NCBI RefSeq assembly: GCF_030848805.1
Contig: NC_092358.1
Coordinates: 28,811,720 to 28,875,719, forward strand
Reading direction: 5' to 3'
Source of the DNA: Temnothorax longispinosus
Lineage: Eukaryota; Arthropoda; Insecta; Hymenoptera; Formicidae
Length of the DNA: 64,000 nucleotides
Positions 53,620 to 64,000 of the stretch are shown here, one piece after another (position 1 is the first letter of the stretch; every line of letters starts with the position of its first letter). The notes under the pieces were generated by a model that saw only the letters and a list, made by a program, of their open reading frames with translations, was not told where the DNA came from and ran no database searches. A program made the position numbers and the translations under genes.

Positions 53620-54966
53620 TTTCAAAACACCCGCGGAATACCTACTGCAATCCGGACAACCTCCTCGCTCTCATGCTTTCCTGATATATCAGGAGTAAAT
53701 TTCCGAGATTTTGCGGTGCAAAACCTGAGTTTCGCCTACTTTATCATCCGAATTAATTTTTCTATTAACTATTATTGTATTCTAACGTCTCCACTGATGC
53801 ATAATTAAATTCTTGCTATTTTTTAATTATTATTTTAGATTATAGTATTCTATTAATCTAATTATTAATACAGTTATTAATTATTAATTATGTTAATAGT
53901 TATTAATTATGTTCTTTTGAATAATTTATGCGAACGCAACAAAATGCGGCAGAAAGTTTCGCATACTGAAATGTAAAACGTATATGTAACAGCATTTTAA
54001 AACTCTTTACTGTCAAATCTCGTTTGAGAGAGCATGATTTGCATCAACGGTTACATAACAATGTTAAAACGAATTTATTTCTCGAGATATGACCCAGTGT
54101 CGTTCAGCGCATTTAGCATTTCAAAACACCCGCGGAATACCTACTGCAATCCGGACAACCTCCTCGCTCTCATGCTTTCCTGATATATCAGGAGTAAATT
54201 TTCGAGATTTCGCGGTGCGAAATCTGAGTTTCGCTAACTTTATTATCCGAATTAATTCTTCTATTAACCTTTATTGTCTTCTAACGTCTCTACTGATGCA
54301 TAATTAAAATCTTGCTATTTTTTAATTATTAATTGTGTTCTTTTGAATAATTTATGCAAACGCGAAATCTGGCAGAAAGTTTTGCATACTGAAATGTAAA
54401 ACCTCTTTATTGTCAAATCTCGTTTGAGAGAGCATGATTTGCATTAACGGATACATTACATAACAATGTTAAAATGAATTTATTTCTCGAGATATGAGCC
54501 AGTGTCGTTCAGCGCATTTCGCATTTCAAAATACCCGCGGAATACCTACTGGAATCCGGACAATCTCCTCGCTCAACATGCTTTCCTGATATATCAGGAA
54601 TAAATTTCCGAGAATTTCGCGGTGAGAAACCTGAGTTTCGCCTACTTTATCATCCGAATTAATTCTTCTATTAATTTTTATTATCTTCTAACGTCTTCGC
54701 TGATGCATAATTAAATTCTTGCTATTTTTTAATTATAGTTTAAGATTAAAATAACCAATTTATTTAATTATTACTATGTTTATTGATTATACGTATATGT
54801 ATATATGTACATACACATATGTATATTATGTTTAAACGTTTAATAACTATCTTGCGTAAATTATTTCACTAATTCGCTAAAAACGACAAATTGAAATATG
54901 CTGTATAAATAGTTTATTTTTTTTAGAATAATAACAAATTACTTAATATTATATATCTCTTAATTA
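53620..54966 (-). repeat. Segment T, right side, three copies
   Basis: The block beginning CCGCGGAATACCTACTG and passing through CCTGATATATCAGG and TCCGAATTAAT occurs at about 53625, 54124 and 54532. Only the last copy continues through the full AT-rich part to 54966, so it is the mirror of 48396-48800. Degenerate 201-bp units with GAGAGAGCATGATTTGCAT lie between the copies (about 54022 and 54424). Confidence 0.8.
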
Positions 54967-55324
54967 GGACTCTACTCTTAATATATCGCGAGCCATAATC
55001 AACGTGCCGATACGCTGATTGGCTCGTGCGCACTGCTCGATTCAAATATGTAAGCGCACTTATTATTCCTTTTGACATCCTCGTGATTCCGTTATTGCTT
55101 TAATTGTTTTTTAATAGGTTTTTGCAAGGCTGTAATTATATGTAATATTTATATCAATTTAATATTTATCTCATGTTATAGATCTTATATGATAAAAATG
55201 GTAGAAATTCCTGTTTTACAATCCTTTGTTACTACGAGAAAGGATTTCTTCAGACATGCCGTAACACGTTTGACAAATAAGAATAGGAAATACACTCGTC
55301 GAACGGCGAGAAGTTTCGATGGTG
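54967..55324. other. Short intergenic stretch between the foldback locus and the RRM1 hairpin
   Basis: No gene seen. A CTGATTGGCTCGTGCGC block at about 55014 carries an inverted CCAAT box and resembles part of the 48801-48963 island. Confidence 0.4.
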
Positions 55325-55438
55325 AAGCATCTTGCACAATAGGCGATAGCGATAGCGATAGCGATAGCTACATAGCTTTGTCGGCAACCTTGTCGCTGTC
55401 GCTATCGCTATCGCTATCGCCTATTGTGCAAGGGGCTT
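55325..55438. mobile_element. Palindromic hairpin element with GATAGC hexamers
   Basis: CTTGCACAATAGGCGATAGC begins the left arm (55331) and its reverse complement closes the right arm (55432). Each arm carries several GATAGC hexamers, and a loop of about 25 bases separates the arms. Extended ends are AAGCATCTTG and AAGCCCCTTG. No clear target duplication was found. It lies about 230 bases before the RRM1 start codon and could be a MITE or a local hairpin repeat. Confidence 0.7.
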
Positions 55439-55561
55439 TACAGTTTAAATCGAGGATGGAATGCGCTGTTCGAGGAGGAGGAGCACCTTCGCTTACTATT
55501 GGCCGAAATCGATAGGTCGTAACGCGCATGTCGAACATGTGTTCTTCTTTTTCCGGTTCCG

Positions 55562-55655
55562 TTTCGCGCCTAAAATTGTTGTTGGCGACGTTGGCGTACG
55601 AAGAATACAGTAGTCGGTGGTCAATAGGATATATCGGTTTGTCGGCTTTCGCGAA
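55562..55655 (+). promoter_or_regulatory. RRM1: Two E2F-like sites before RRM1
   Basis: TTTCGCGCC at 55562-55570 and TTTCGCGAA at 55647-55655 both match the E2F consensus TTTSSCGC or its near palindrome. Ribonucleotide reductase genes are established E2F targets induced at the G1/S transition. The sites lie 9-102 bases before the ATG at 55664, so one may fall inside the leader. Function is inferred. Confidence 0.5.
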
Positions 55656-55663
55656 CCACTAAC

Positions 55664-58600
55664 ATGGATATTTGTGCGATGTTTGAGAAGCTTGATGCGC
55701 AAGAAAGTTGCCGCGATCGTTCTCCCCCGAAAATGAAGAGCAAGGAAGCCGTGCGAGAAAAGATGCACGTTATTAAGCGCAGTAAGTTACGGGTTAACCG
55801 TTTCTTTATGCTCGATTAAGGATGTGTAATCGTTTAACGTTCCCACGAATGATGCGTCAATTCTTTTATATAATGTTAATATAATTATTGCAACACCGGG
55901 AGACTGCAAAATTACAAAATAATTCACAATAAAATGATGATCAGACTGTTAGCGATACTATGTTGATATTATGAATACTATGCATTTATTAAATTACAAA
56001 TCATTATCAGATATGAAAGGGAAAGATTGAAATTGAACCCCATTATTTTCACTTATAGATGGGCGTAAGGAGAATGTCCATTTTAATAAGATCACTTCAA
56101 GAATTACCAAACAGTGCTATAACTTAGATACGAAGTATGTGGATCCAGTAAGTATCTTTTTATTTTTTAGATAAGTTTGCAATATGATGATATGTGAGGA
56201 AGTGGGGTGTATAAGTATAGTATCTTTAGAAGTTTTATAAAATTATGTATATATTAATTTATATCAATTTTTTTTTAATCTAATATATATATATATATAT
56301 ATTAGATTTAAAAAAAATGGATATAAATTAATATTGCATATGCAAATAAAAATTTACAAATTTAGTAATATCAATTTGTATAATCAAAAATTTATTATAG
56401 GCTGCTGTGGCGCTTCAAGTGATACGTGGTTTATATTCTGGAGTAACTACAGTTATACTTGATAATCTTGCGGCGGAAACTGCAGCTACAATGGCAACTA
56501 ACCATCCTGACTATGCTATATTAGCGGCAAGAATTGATGTGTCTAACCTGCACAAGGAAACCAAGAAGTGCTTCAGCGGTACAGCATCTTGCGTTTAATT
56601 ATTTGAGTCAATTTCTGTCATAAAATTCTTAATAATTCTTGATTTTTTATGTTTAATTAACATGAGATTTAAAATTAAAATCAATGTTTAATTCTTGTAC
56701 TTTACAGAGGTTATGCATGACTTATATTACGCCAAGAATCCCATCACGAATGAACATATTCCTATAATCAGCGAACATTATTATAATATTATTAAGAATA
56801 ACGCAGAGAGACTGGATTCTGCTATAATATACGATCGAGATTTCAGTTATAATTATATTGGTTTTAAAACGCTCGAGAGAAGCTATCTGCTGAAAATCAA
56901 TGGGAAGATAGTGGAGAGGCCTCAACACATGTTGATGAGAGTGGCTGTTGGTATTCACGAAAATGACGTTGACAAAGCCATAGAAACGTATAATTATTTG
57001 TCTGAACGATATTTTACGCATGCTTCACCAACGCTATTCAACTCCTGTACTAACAATCAGCAGATGTCTAGGTAATCTGGAAAGAGTTTGATTAGTTTAA
57101 TAATATTGAAGCATTAATGTTTTAATAAGACGTATTTTTTTGCAGCTGCTTCCTCCTAACCCTCGAAGACGATAGTATAAAGGGTATTTACAGTATGCTG
57201 AAAAAGTGCTCCCTTATTAGCAAATACGCTGGAGGAATAGGACTTAATGTACATTGCATTCGTGCCAAAAGCGCGGAAGATACGAATACAACTAACGGCT
57301 TGATTTCTGTTCTAAAATTATATAACGAAATAGCTATTTATGTTGATCAAGGAGGAAACAAAAGACCTGGAGCGTTTGCTATTTATTTAGAGCCATGGCA
57401 TGCTGATATCTTCGATTTTCTGGAACTTAAGAGGAACATCGGTAATTTTTTTTTATTGTTTTTTAATGTAGAAGTATAGATTAGATGGATGAGACGTTTA
57501 TCCGTTTATTTTATTGTTGTTTATAATTATAATGTGTCGTATGCTTTTGAACAGGTGATGGAAACATGCGAGCTAGAGATTTATTTTATGGCCTTTGGAT
57601 ACCAGATCTTTTTATGAAACGTGTGTATAATGATGAGATGTGGAGTTTGATGTGTCCATATGAATCTCCCGGTTTAGCTGATGTTTGGGGCGATAAATTT
57701 GAAGACGTGTATACTAGGTATATATTAGCAGTCACGTTCTCTTTCTATTAATTATTTAACTATCTGTTAACTTATATTTTTCATCCTCTAACTTTTGTAA
57801 ACGTTGCATAACGTTGTATGGAACACTTCTAGATATGAAAAGGAAGGTCGCTACAGAAAGCAAGTGCAGGCCAGAGCTGTATGGCTCGCCATTCTCAGGT
57901 CACAAGTAGAAACTGGAACACCTTATATGCTTTACAAAGATCACTGTAATCGAAAATCGAATCACCAGCATGTAGGAACTATTAAATGCAGCAATTTGTG
58001 CACCGAGGTTCTTCAATACTCCGGCCCTGGAGAAGTCGCTGTATGCAATTTAGCATCTATCGCTGTCAACATGTTCGTCAATACAGACACCAAAACTTTC
58101 GATTTTGATAAACTTAAAACAGTCACAAAAATCGTCACCCGTAATCTAGATAAAGTCATTGACGTCAATTTTTATCCTATCCAAGAGACGAGAACATCTA
58201 ATCAAAAACATAGACCTATTGGTGAGATTATGACATTTAGTCTCATTCGATTTTGTCATTAATTTTATATAATTAATTAATTATACTATAAAACTAAAAA
58301 TTGTGTCTTAGGTATCGGGATACAAGGTTTAGCAGATGCATTCCTATTAATGCGATATCCTTTCGAAAGCAAAGAAGCGAAGGAACTCAACATTAAGATC
58401 TTCGAGACGCTTTATTACGGTGCGTTAGAAGCTAGTTGCGAATTAGCTGCGGAAAAAGGAACTTATGAGACATATCAAGGTAGTCCGGTCAGCAAAGGCG
58501 TAAGTATTTTAAAATTTTAATCGCGGAACATCCTATCTGTACATTATAGTTGTATAATCTTGTTTTTTTTTTCCCAGATCCTCCAATACGATATGTGGAA

Positions 58601-59645
58601 CGTCAAGCCGACAGATTTATGGAATTGGGATGAATTGAAAGCGAAGATCGCGAAGCACGGAGTAAGAAATTCGCTTTTAATAGCACCTATGCCAACAGCC
58701 TCGACGGCACAGATTTTAGGAAATAACGAGTCCATTGAACCATACACGAGTAATATCTACGTGAGGCGCGTATTGTCTGGAGAATTTGTCATTGTCAATC
58801 CCCATCTACTGCGAGACTTGACCGATAGAGGTCTATGGGACGAAGCTATGCAAAACGAGATACTCGCGAATTTTGGATCTGTTCAAGTAAATGCCTTTAA
58901 ATATCTCCTAAACGTTCCTGTCGCTCGAATTATTTTAGCGCGATTCTAAGATAGTGTATATGTGTACTTTGCAGAACATTGAACGTATTCCCGATGATTT
59001 GAAAGCGCTTTATAAGACTGTATGGGAGATACCGCAGAAAGTGATTCTCGAAATGGCTGCTGATCGAGGAGCTTTCATCGATCAATCGCAATCCTTGAAT
59101 GTTCATATAGGGGATCCGACGACTGAGAAGCTTACATCGATGCATTTCTTCGGTTGGGAAAAAGTAAGCGATCTATTTCGGGATTTTTTTTAACTTTTAC
59201 ACTAGTTAAGTAACACGTTCCCTTGAATTCTTCCAACATCTTGTCATTACACAAAATAAAGAATCTAATGAAATTGTACGAGCCATCATTTCATATGAAA
59301 ATATGTTGTCGTTTACAGGGCTTAAAGACTGGCATGTACTACCTGAGAACAAAACCAGCCGCAAATCCTATACAATTCACAGTGGACAAATCAAAATTAC
59401 AAAGTCGCGATTCGAGTACTTCCAATGGCAGCACCTCTGCTATCGACAGCACTATCAACAGCTCTGTCAACAACACTATCAACAGCCCTATCAACAGCAC
59501 TCCTATCAAGTCACCCAACAAAAGTGTTAACGACAATGATGCCGAAAAACGAAAACAATTAAGTCAGCAAGCAAGTAAAAATTTGGAAACAATGCTCGCT
59601 TGCTCGCGTAAAAATGGGGACGCTTGCACGGCATGCAGCTCCTGA
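55664..59645 (+). CDS. RRM1: Ribonucleoside-diphosphate reductase large subunit
   Basis: The class Ia alpha subunit reduces ribonucleoside diphosphates to deoxyribonucleotides with the radical-bearing small subunit. Exons are 55664-55781, 56059-56147, 56401-56578, 56708-57071, 57146-57441, 57555-57717, 57833-58221, 58312-58499, 58578-58886, 58975-59163 and 59319-59645, coding for 869 residues (human 792). An ATP-cone opens the protein (VIKRNGRKENVHF). The catalytic set is intact: Cys251 (SSCFLL), Asn457, Cys459 and Glu461 (NLCTE), Cys474 (AVCNLAS), the radical-transfer Tyr768-Tyr769 (GMYYLRT), and a C-terminal CxxC pair (Cys864, Cys867). Loop 2 (DQGGNKRPGAF) is conserved. Loop 1 is three residues shorter than in yeast, fly and human and lacks their GTNG motif. 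The tail linker is longer and rich in Ser/Asn/Thr. A start at 55763 (MHVIK) would fit the vertebrate N-terminus; the ATG at 55664 adds 33 residues and is the first in frame. It could be a diverged paralogue, but nothing in the frame is broken. Confidence 0.95.
56251..56334. repeat. AT-rich inverted repeat in an RRM1 intron
   Basis: ATATTAATTTATATC and its mirror GGATATAAATTAATAT enclose T-rich/A-rich arms and a central AT run. The whole stretch can fold back. It lies between coding exons 2 and 3 of RRM1 and could be a small relic MITE. Confidence 0.6.
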
Positions 59646-59847
59646 GTTTATTACTTTGGTATTTTAGCTCTTTTGTGTCTCGAATACGTAAGCTATTTTT
59701 TATCTTTGTAAATTATGTAAACAGAAACGATTTTGGCGTGTATATTCTAAATTTAATTGCATTGTTATAACGGATAAAAGATGTTTTGATTAGTATATAT
59801 ATATATATATATATATATAATACTACAGAACAAAATTTGCAAAATTA

Positions 59848-59853
59848 AATAAA
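59848..59853 (+). terminator. RRM1: Candidate RRM1 polyadenylation signal
   Basis: AATAAA about 200 bases after the RRM1 stop, following an AT dinucleotide run at about 59792-59818. It is one of several AT-rich candidates. Confidence 0.4.
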
Positions 59854-60299
59854 ATTAAAATGATTATATCAAATAATTAAATTAAATTAAATTGATTATA
59901 GGAATTCGTAGATCTAAACTACAACTTAGTTTTTTTATGTATAAACGCGTCTGTTTTTTCCAAAATATATTTAAAGAATATTCTAGGAAACTTTGTCTTT
60001 TAAAGTAAACTTGAAAGCAAGCACAAGAAAATATATATTTTCAAATATGTATGTAATGTATTGTCTTATTTTTATTGAATCATAAAAGAGACCCGCAGTA
60101 AAATTAAACGGGTAAAAGAAAAATTTATTTAAAAAATTTTTAAATTTAAATGTCAGCTTTGAAACGTAACGGTTTTTTTTAGAAAAACTCCAGTTCTAAT
60201 CCGTATGTAAATTAGGATTTACATTTCTGTCGACCAAGTGCCGACTTGGAAAGTTGAGGTAATTCAACTTTGGCGTAGCATTCTTTTTTAATCGAGCGC
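59854..60299. other. Intergenic stretch between RRM1 and SERF
   Basis: AT-rich to about 60170, then increasingly GC-rich towards the SERF promoter. No gene was recognised. Confidence 0.5.
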
Positions 60300-60668
60300 G
60301 GACAACGCGGCCGGAGCGAATGCGGCGCTGCGGCGCATCGAATGAATCGAATATCGAATGTCACTAGGATCGAGACACGTGGCATCACTGCCAATCATTG
60401 CGGCAGAGGGGTGGATAGGGAGTGACAAGGGGGGCAAAGAGGCTCTACGGAGACGACGCAGAACGCAGAACCATATTTATTTTGGTTTGGAAATTAGTCC
60501 GCAGGAGCCGTGTGCGTTCGTGCGCGCGCGCGAGCGGCGAGCCCGCGAGTGTGTGCAGTGTGTGTATGTGTGTGTGCGCGTATCGTCGGGCCGTGCGTTT
60601 CGCACCGATTCGGGTGGTCGAATTTTCTAAGTGCTTGCTTATCGGAGATCAAGAACTGAGAAAAAAAA
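60300..60668 (+). promoter_or_regulatory. SERF: SERF promoter and 5' leader
   Basis: A CpG-rich block with GT/GC dinucleotide runs (about 60520-60580) leads to the ATG at 60669, which follows a run of nine A. No TATA box is obvious. Short upstream open frames pass through it and look incidental. Confidence 0.45.
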
Positions 60669-60738
60669 ATGACCCGTAAGTCCAGCCGAAACGTCGCCGA
60701 GGTCGGGTCGTTCCCTGATCGCGCCGCGACAACTCGAC

Positions 60739-60772
<34 letters not shown>

Positions 60773-62139
60773 CGGGGGACACGGCGTGACGGGCGAGTTT
60801 GACGGCCCGTAAAACTCTTCCGCGGCTGCCATTGTCGTTAACGTTGAAAATAAGGTCGCCGCGTAACGATCCGCGCGATCACGGGTGACTCTCGCAGAGA
60901 TTTGTCGCACGCGCGAACAAACGTCCCGGCGCGAAGTCGCGCGAAACGTCGCTGACTCGTCGAGGAAGAAAGGAGCACACCGCCGAGCCAGACGATGCGC
61001 TCCGAGTACCCTCGAGAATTCTCGTTCTGCAGGCTGTTTTCGAAGGAAAGGTCAATATTTTTCGATGATGATAACGCGATAAAAGAAAAAGAATGAAAGA
61101 GATAAAAGGGTCCCTACGAGTCTGTCCCGCGAGTCTCGACGATTTCGCGGGATTGAGAAAATCGCGTGTCTTGACAGGTGGAGGAAGAAAAGTCGAACAT
61201 GGTTTACGAACGGGTAGCCTCCACTTCTCAGAGACACGCGATGGGTCTCGATTCTCGATTTCCGTAAACCTCGTTGTTAACCTCGATGACATGCGGAACC
61301 GCGATGGCGGCGCGCGTTCGAGCCGCGATCGCGTGAGATCGAGGTTTCTTTCTATCCACGGTGGATAAATTAATTTCGCCGGATTTGACAGCGATCGATT
61401 CCGAGGAGTAAATATGGTGAACAAAAAAATGATTTATAGCGTAGTTGCGTCGCATTTTAGTCGTCCGCCATTTTGTGCAAGCGTGACGCCTTTCGAACTC
61501 GGAACGAGGAGCGACGCGGATAAAGATTGCAGTTAAAGTAATCGGAGCAGTTAAATCGCGGGGCATTGCCGATCGTGGATCGTGTTCATTAATAAATCAC
61601 GAGTATTCATTTCACATACTAGTTCGCTCGAAAGAACACGATTTTGACTTACGTGCACGTGCGCACGCGCGGATAAGTAGCGCTCTTTTTATGAGCACCT
61701 TGGTCGAGTAGAGTAAACGGGGACGAAAATAGAGAAAAATAAATAAATAAACCGAAAACTTGCGGAGTAAAATAAAATAAAAATTATATTAAAATTGAAA
61801 AAATTTGATACTTCCTAAAAAAAAAAAACGTTAATTAGTTAATTGCGTTACAGGCGGAAATCAACGTGAACTAGCACGAGCCAAGAATTTGAAAAAAACC
61901 TCAAAAAAGGCAGCTTCCGAACAAGACAGCAATAAAGGTCTTTCCTTGGAACAACGTAAAGCACGGTAAGTCCCCTCAGGGGGGGTATCCGTACCTTTTT
62001 CCCATTCGAGAGAATAGAAATAGATTTTTTTATAAAGGAATCTTTCATCTTTTACAGCGACGCGGAACGAATGCGAGAGAAACAGCTTAAGAAACAGCAA
62101 GGTGAACCAGGGGATAATTCGAAGCAGGCAGCGGGATAA
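60669..62139 (+). CDS. SERF: Small EDRK-rich factor (SERF family)
   Basis: SERF proteins are short, very basic, disordered proteins; the worm member MOAG-4 and human SERF1/2 promote aggregation of amyloid-prone proteins. Coding exons are 60669-60675, 61854-61965 and 62058-62139, joining in phase 1 and phase 2 to give 66 residues. The product starts MTRGNQRELARAKN, the diagnostic 4F5 domain start. It continues with a Lys-rich helix, LSLEQRKARDAERMREKQ and a polar tail, much as in human SERF2. The first exon supplies only seven coding bases, so the gene is invisible to simple frame scans. Intron 1 is about 1.2 kb and CpG-rich, intron 2 only 92 bases. The stop is TAA at 62137. Confidence 0.92.
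60739..60770. repeat. GA dinucleotide microsatellite
   Basis: A GA run inside SERF intron 1, close to the donor. A GAGA-rich stretch can bind GAGA factor in insects, but this is not shown here. Confidence 0.75.
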
Positions 62140-62628
62140 TTCCACAGAGAAAGTGTGTAAATTTTTACGACAAGAAACGGCTATATCGCATCCAATGGCT
62201 ATGCTAAAAAGATTCACGATTGTACGGAACACAGGGATCGATGCTTATACCGGGGACGGAGAAAGTAATCACCATGTTTTCGATGTTAGAGAATTTTTCC
62301 ATTGTCGGCCGTATGCGGGTGTGTCGACCATATGACATGCCTCTGGACCTAGCCTCGATTATCTTGTTATTTACACGTTGCTCACAAAAACAGTTATAAT
62401 CAGTGTGTACAAAACTTGACGTTACCTACACCTAAATTCAGTCAAAGAGAACACGCGTTTTTGACTGGTTTCTCTAGGTATAAGGATATTAAATAATACG
62501 ATATATTTGTAGTACTACGTTCCAATTCTGTAAATCCAAACTTATTTAATATGTTGTGTAATTAAATGTGTAACAAGCGAACGATTGTTAGACACACGCA
62601 TGTGCCACTATCGTCCCCTCTCGCTTGT

Positions 62629-62634
62629 AATAAA
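62629..62634 (+). terminator. SERF: Candidate SERF polyadenylation signal
   Basis: AATAAA about 490 bases after the SERF stop, within TGTAATAAACTGTTC. Confidence 0.45.
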
Positions 62635-62639
62635 CTGTT

Positions 62640-64000
62640 CAAATTTTAACAATACATGCATAACTCTTAAATCTTTTCGTCTTGTCCCGAACGGTATGTC
62701 GCTTTACTTGCATCACAATACGTCATAGAAATCGTTTAGTAACAGTTCGACATTCAACAGTTAATAATTCTACAATTAAATACAACGTATTAAACGGTGA
62801 AAGAGAAAATGGAGAGTACACGTATTTCCCACATTTTTATTGCACTTTCCCAAAAAGAGTACACTTTCTTAACGTACTAATTTTAATCGCGATTTCATAC
62901 GTTCGCTTTAATCACAAATATTCGTGGATATTAACATTGAATCGAATGAGAAATGGTGTACGGTGTACGTCGATAAATGTCACAACGGTGGAAGACCGAA
63001 CCTTACGTGCTAATATGGGGGGAAAGAAAAGAAAAGAATGTACACTATACTAAATGACGAACGCATTGTCGAGCCTCTAAAGACCAAAACCCTCGTGAAA
63101 CTAGCATTCTCTGCGATCTGCAAAAACTGCCGAACGTCAACTCTTTTATTCGAGTGGCTATTGTTTCGGATTTCCTAGGCTGTACTTTTTTTCGCGTACT
63201 ATAAAACATCTATAAGCAGGAACGTTCCACTCGTCTTTCCTTTTTTTTCCTTCGTTTGACTGCAAGTTTATAATATGCAAGGAACAGCGCGCTATATTGA
63301 GCATTTACTTAATTATAATAGTACACTACTAATATGGGATAGTTGATTTGAAGAATTTACATGTAATACTTTAATATTACGTACATGACATTGGAAATCC
63401 ATATAACGTAAAAAAATTGTCGATTCCGAATGTATTTCGGCTATTGAATAAAACTAATACGCACGCGCGCGTTGGCATAGATTATATATTTATATAAAAT
63501 AGAGACATGCGTGATCTTTTGCCGATTTCTTTTCACTCACACAATTAACTTTACAATGTAGTCAATTTATTTCGCGTGTTTTTATTAAATATACTTAATA
63601 AGATAATAATACGTTGTCCTTCCTTGTAAGTAAAAAATTTATATTAAAATATATGGTCCTGTGTATTTTAATTTATCTCTGTCAAATTCACAATTGAGTT
63701 GAAAAAATGCTCGATGCTTTTATTACAAATTCAATTATCTTCGGTATAAAGTTTAATTAACTTAACTCGCCATTACTTAAATTGAGTTTCGGCTGAGCCT
63801 TAGAATAGTGTCTCTAGTTCTCGTGATACCTTAATAATAATACAATTATCTAAAAATGGGCGGCAAAATTTTGCTTCTATTTCCTTCATCTTTCTGTTAA
63901 ACGTGTTAAATGGTCAATGTTTTTACAAAGTTCTCCGTATGCACATGCAATTTTTATGCTAATATGTAATAATATTACAGTAAATGTTGTCTTATATGTC
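62640..64000. other. Gene-free right edge
   Basis: AT-rich with another AATAAA at 63447-63452. It may be a longer SERF 3' UTR or the 3' UTR of a neighbour beyond the window. The 123-codon frame at 62682-63053 resembles no family I know. Confidence 0.45.

Larger units (their letters stand above)
47200..54966. mobile_element. Nested foldback locus of inverted tandem-repeat arrays
   Basis: Arrays of one ~201-bp repeat lie in opposite orientations: about 47200-47965 (orientation A), 49300-50530 (B) and 51890-53600 (A). Two large palindromes result, one centred near 48.65 kb and one near 51.2 kb. Single-copy-looking arms are also mirrored: about 47970-48337 against 48964-49290, and 48396-48800 against 54535-54966. 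No transposase or reverse transcriptase frame is present. The plan resembles Foldback/Galileo-type elements, whose long inverted ends contain tandem repeats, but a palindromic satellite is an alternative. The outer boundaries and target duplications are not certain. Confidence 0.65.

Noticed and set aside
47200..54966. CRISPR array
   Set aside because: The units are about 200 bp with no short direct repeats and unique spacers, and the genome is eukaryotic.

Overview
The window looks like nuclear DNA from an insect. Every gene has short GT-AG introns, the proteins track insect and other animal orthologues, and the DNA between genes is AT-rich with CpG-rich promoter stretches and many simple repeats. 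The style of the proteins and repeats suggests a hymenopteran, perhaps an ant, but that is an inference and I cannot name a species.

Four protein-coding genes lie on the + strand, head to tail. (1) IPPK, inositol-pentakisphosphate 2-kinase (8853-28885), has seven recognised exons and two introns of about 8.6-9 kb. (2) NF1, neurofibromin, the Ras GTPase-activating protein (30023-43710), resolves into 23 phase-consistent exons coding for 2,745 residues, including one GC-AG intron. (3) RRM1/RnrL, the large subunit of ribonucleotide reductase (55664-59645), has 11 exons and 869 residues. (4) SERF, a small EDRK-rich factor (60669-62139), has three coding exons and 66 residues. They do not form an obvious pathway: inositol hexakisphosphate synthesis, Ras shut-off, dNTP synthesis, and a small basic protein known for modulating amyloid aggregation.

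Between NF1 and RRM1 (about 47.2-55.0 kb) lies the most unusual structure in the window. It is a nested foldback locus built from arrays of a ~201-bp tandem repeat in opposite orientations. It has flanking inverted segments of about 0.4 kb, a GC-rich island with CCAAT boxes, a second ~190-bp repeat family in the central spacer, and a small palindromic transposon near the centre of symmetry. No transposase is visible, so it resembles a non-autonomous foldback-type element or a palindromic satellite.

Four fully palindromic MITEs (177, 146, 119 and 121 bp) are scattered through the window. Each is bounded by TAA or TTA duplications and has AGG...CCT-like ends. A fifth hairpin with GATAGC hexamers sits just upstream of RRM1. 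The first 8.8 kb, the large IPPK introns, the NF1 3' flank and the last 1.4 kb contain no gene I can support.
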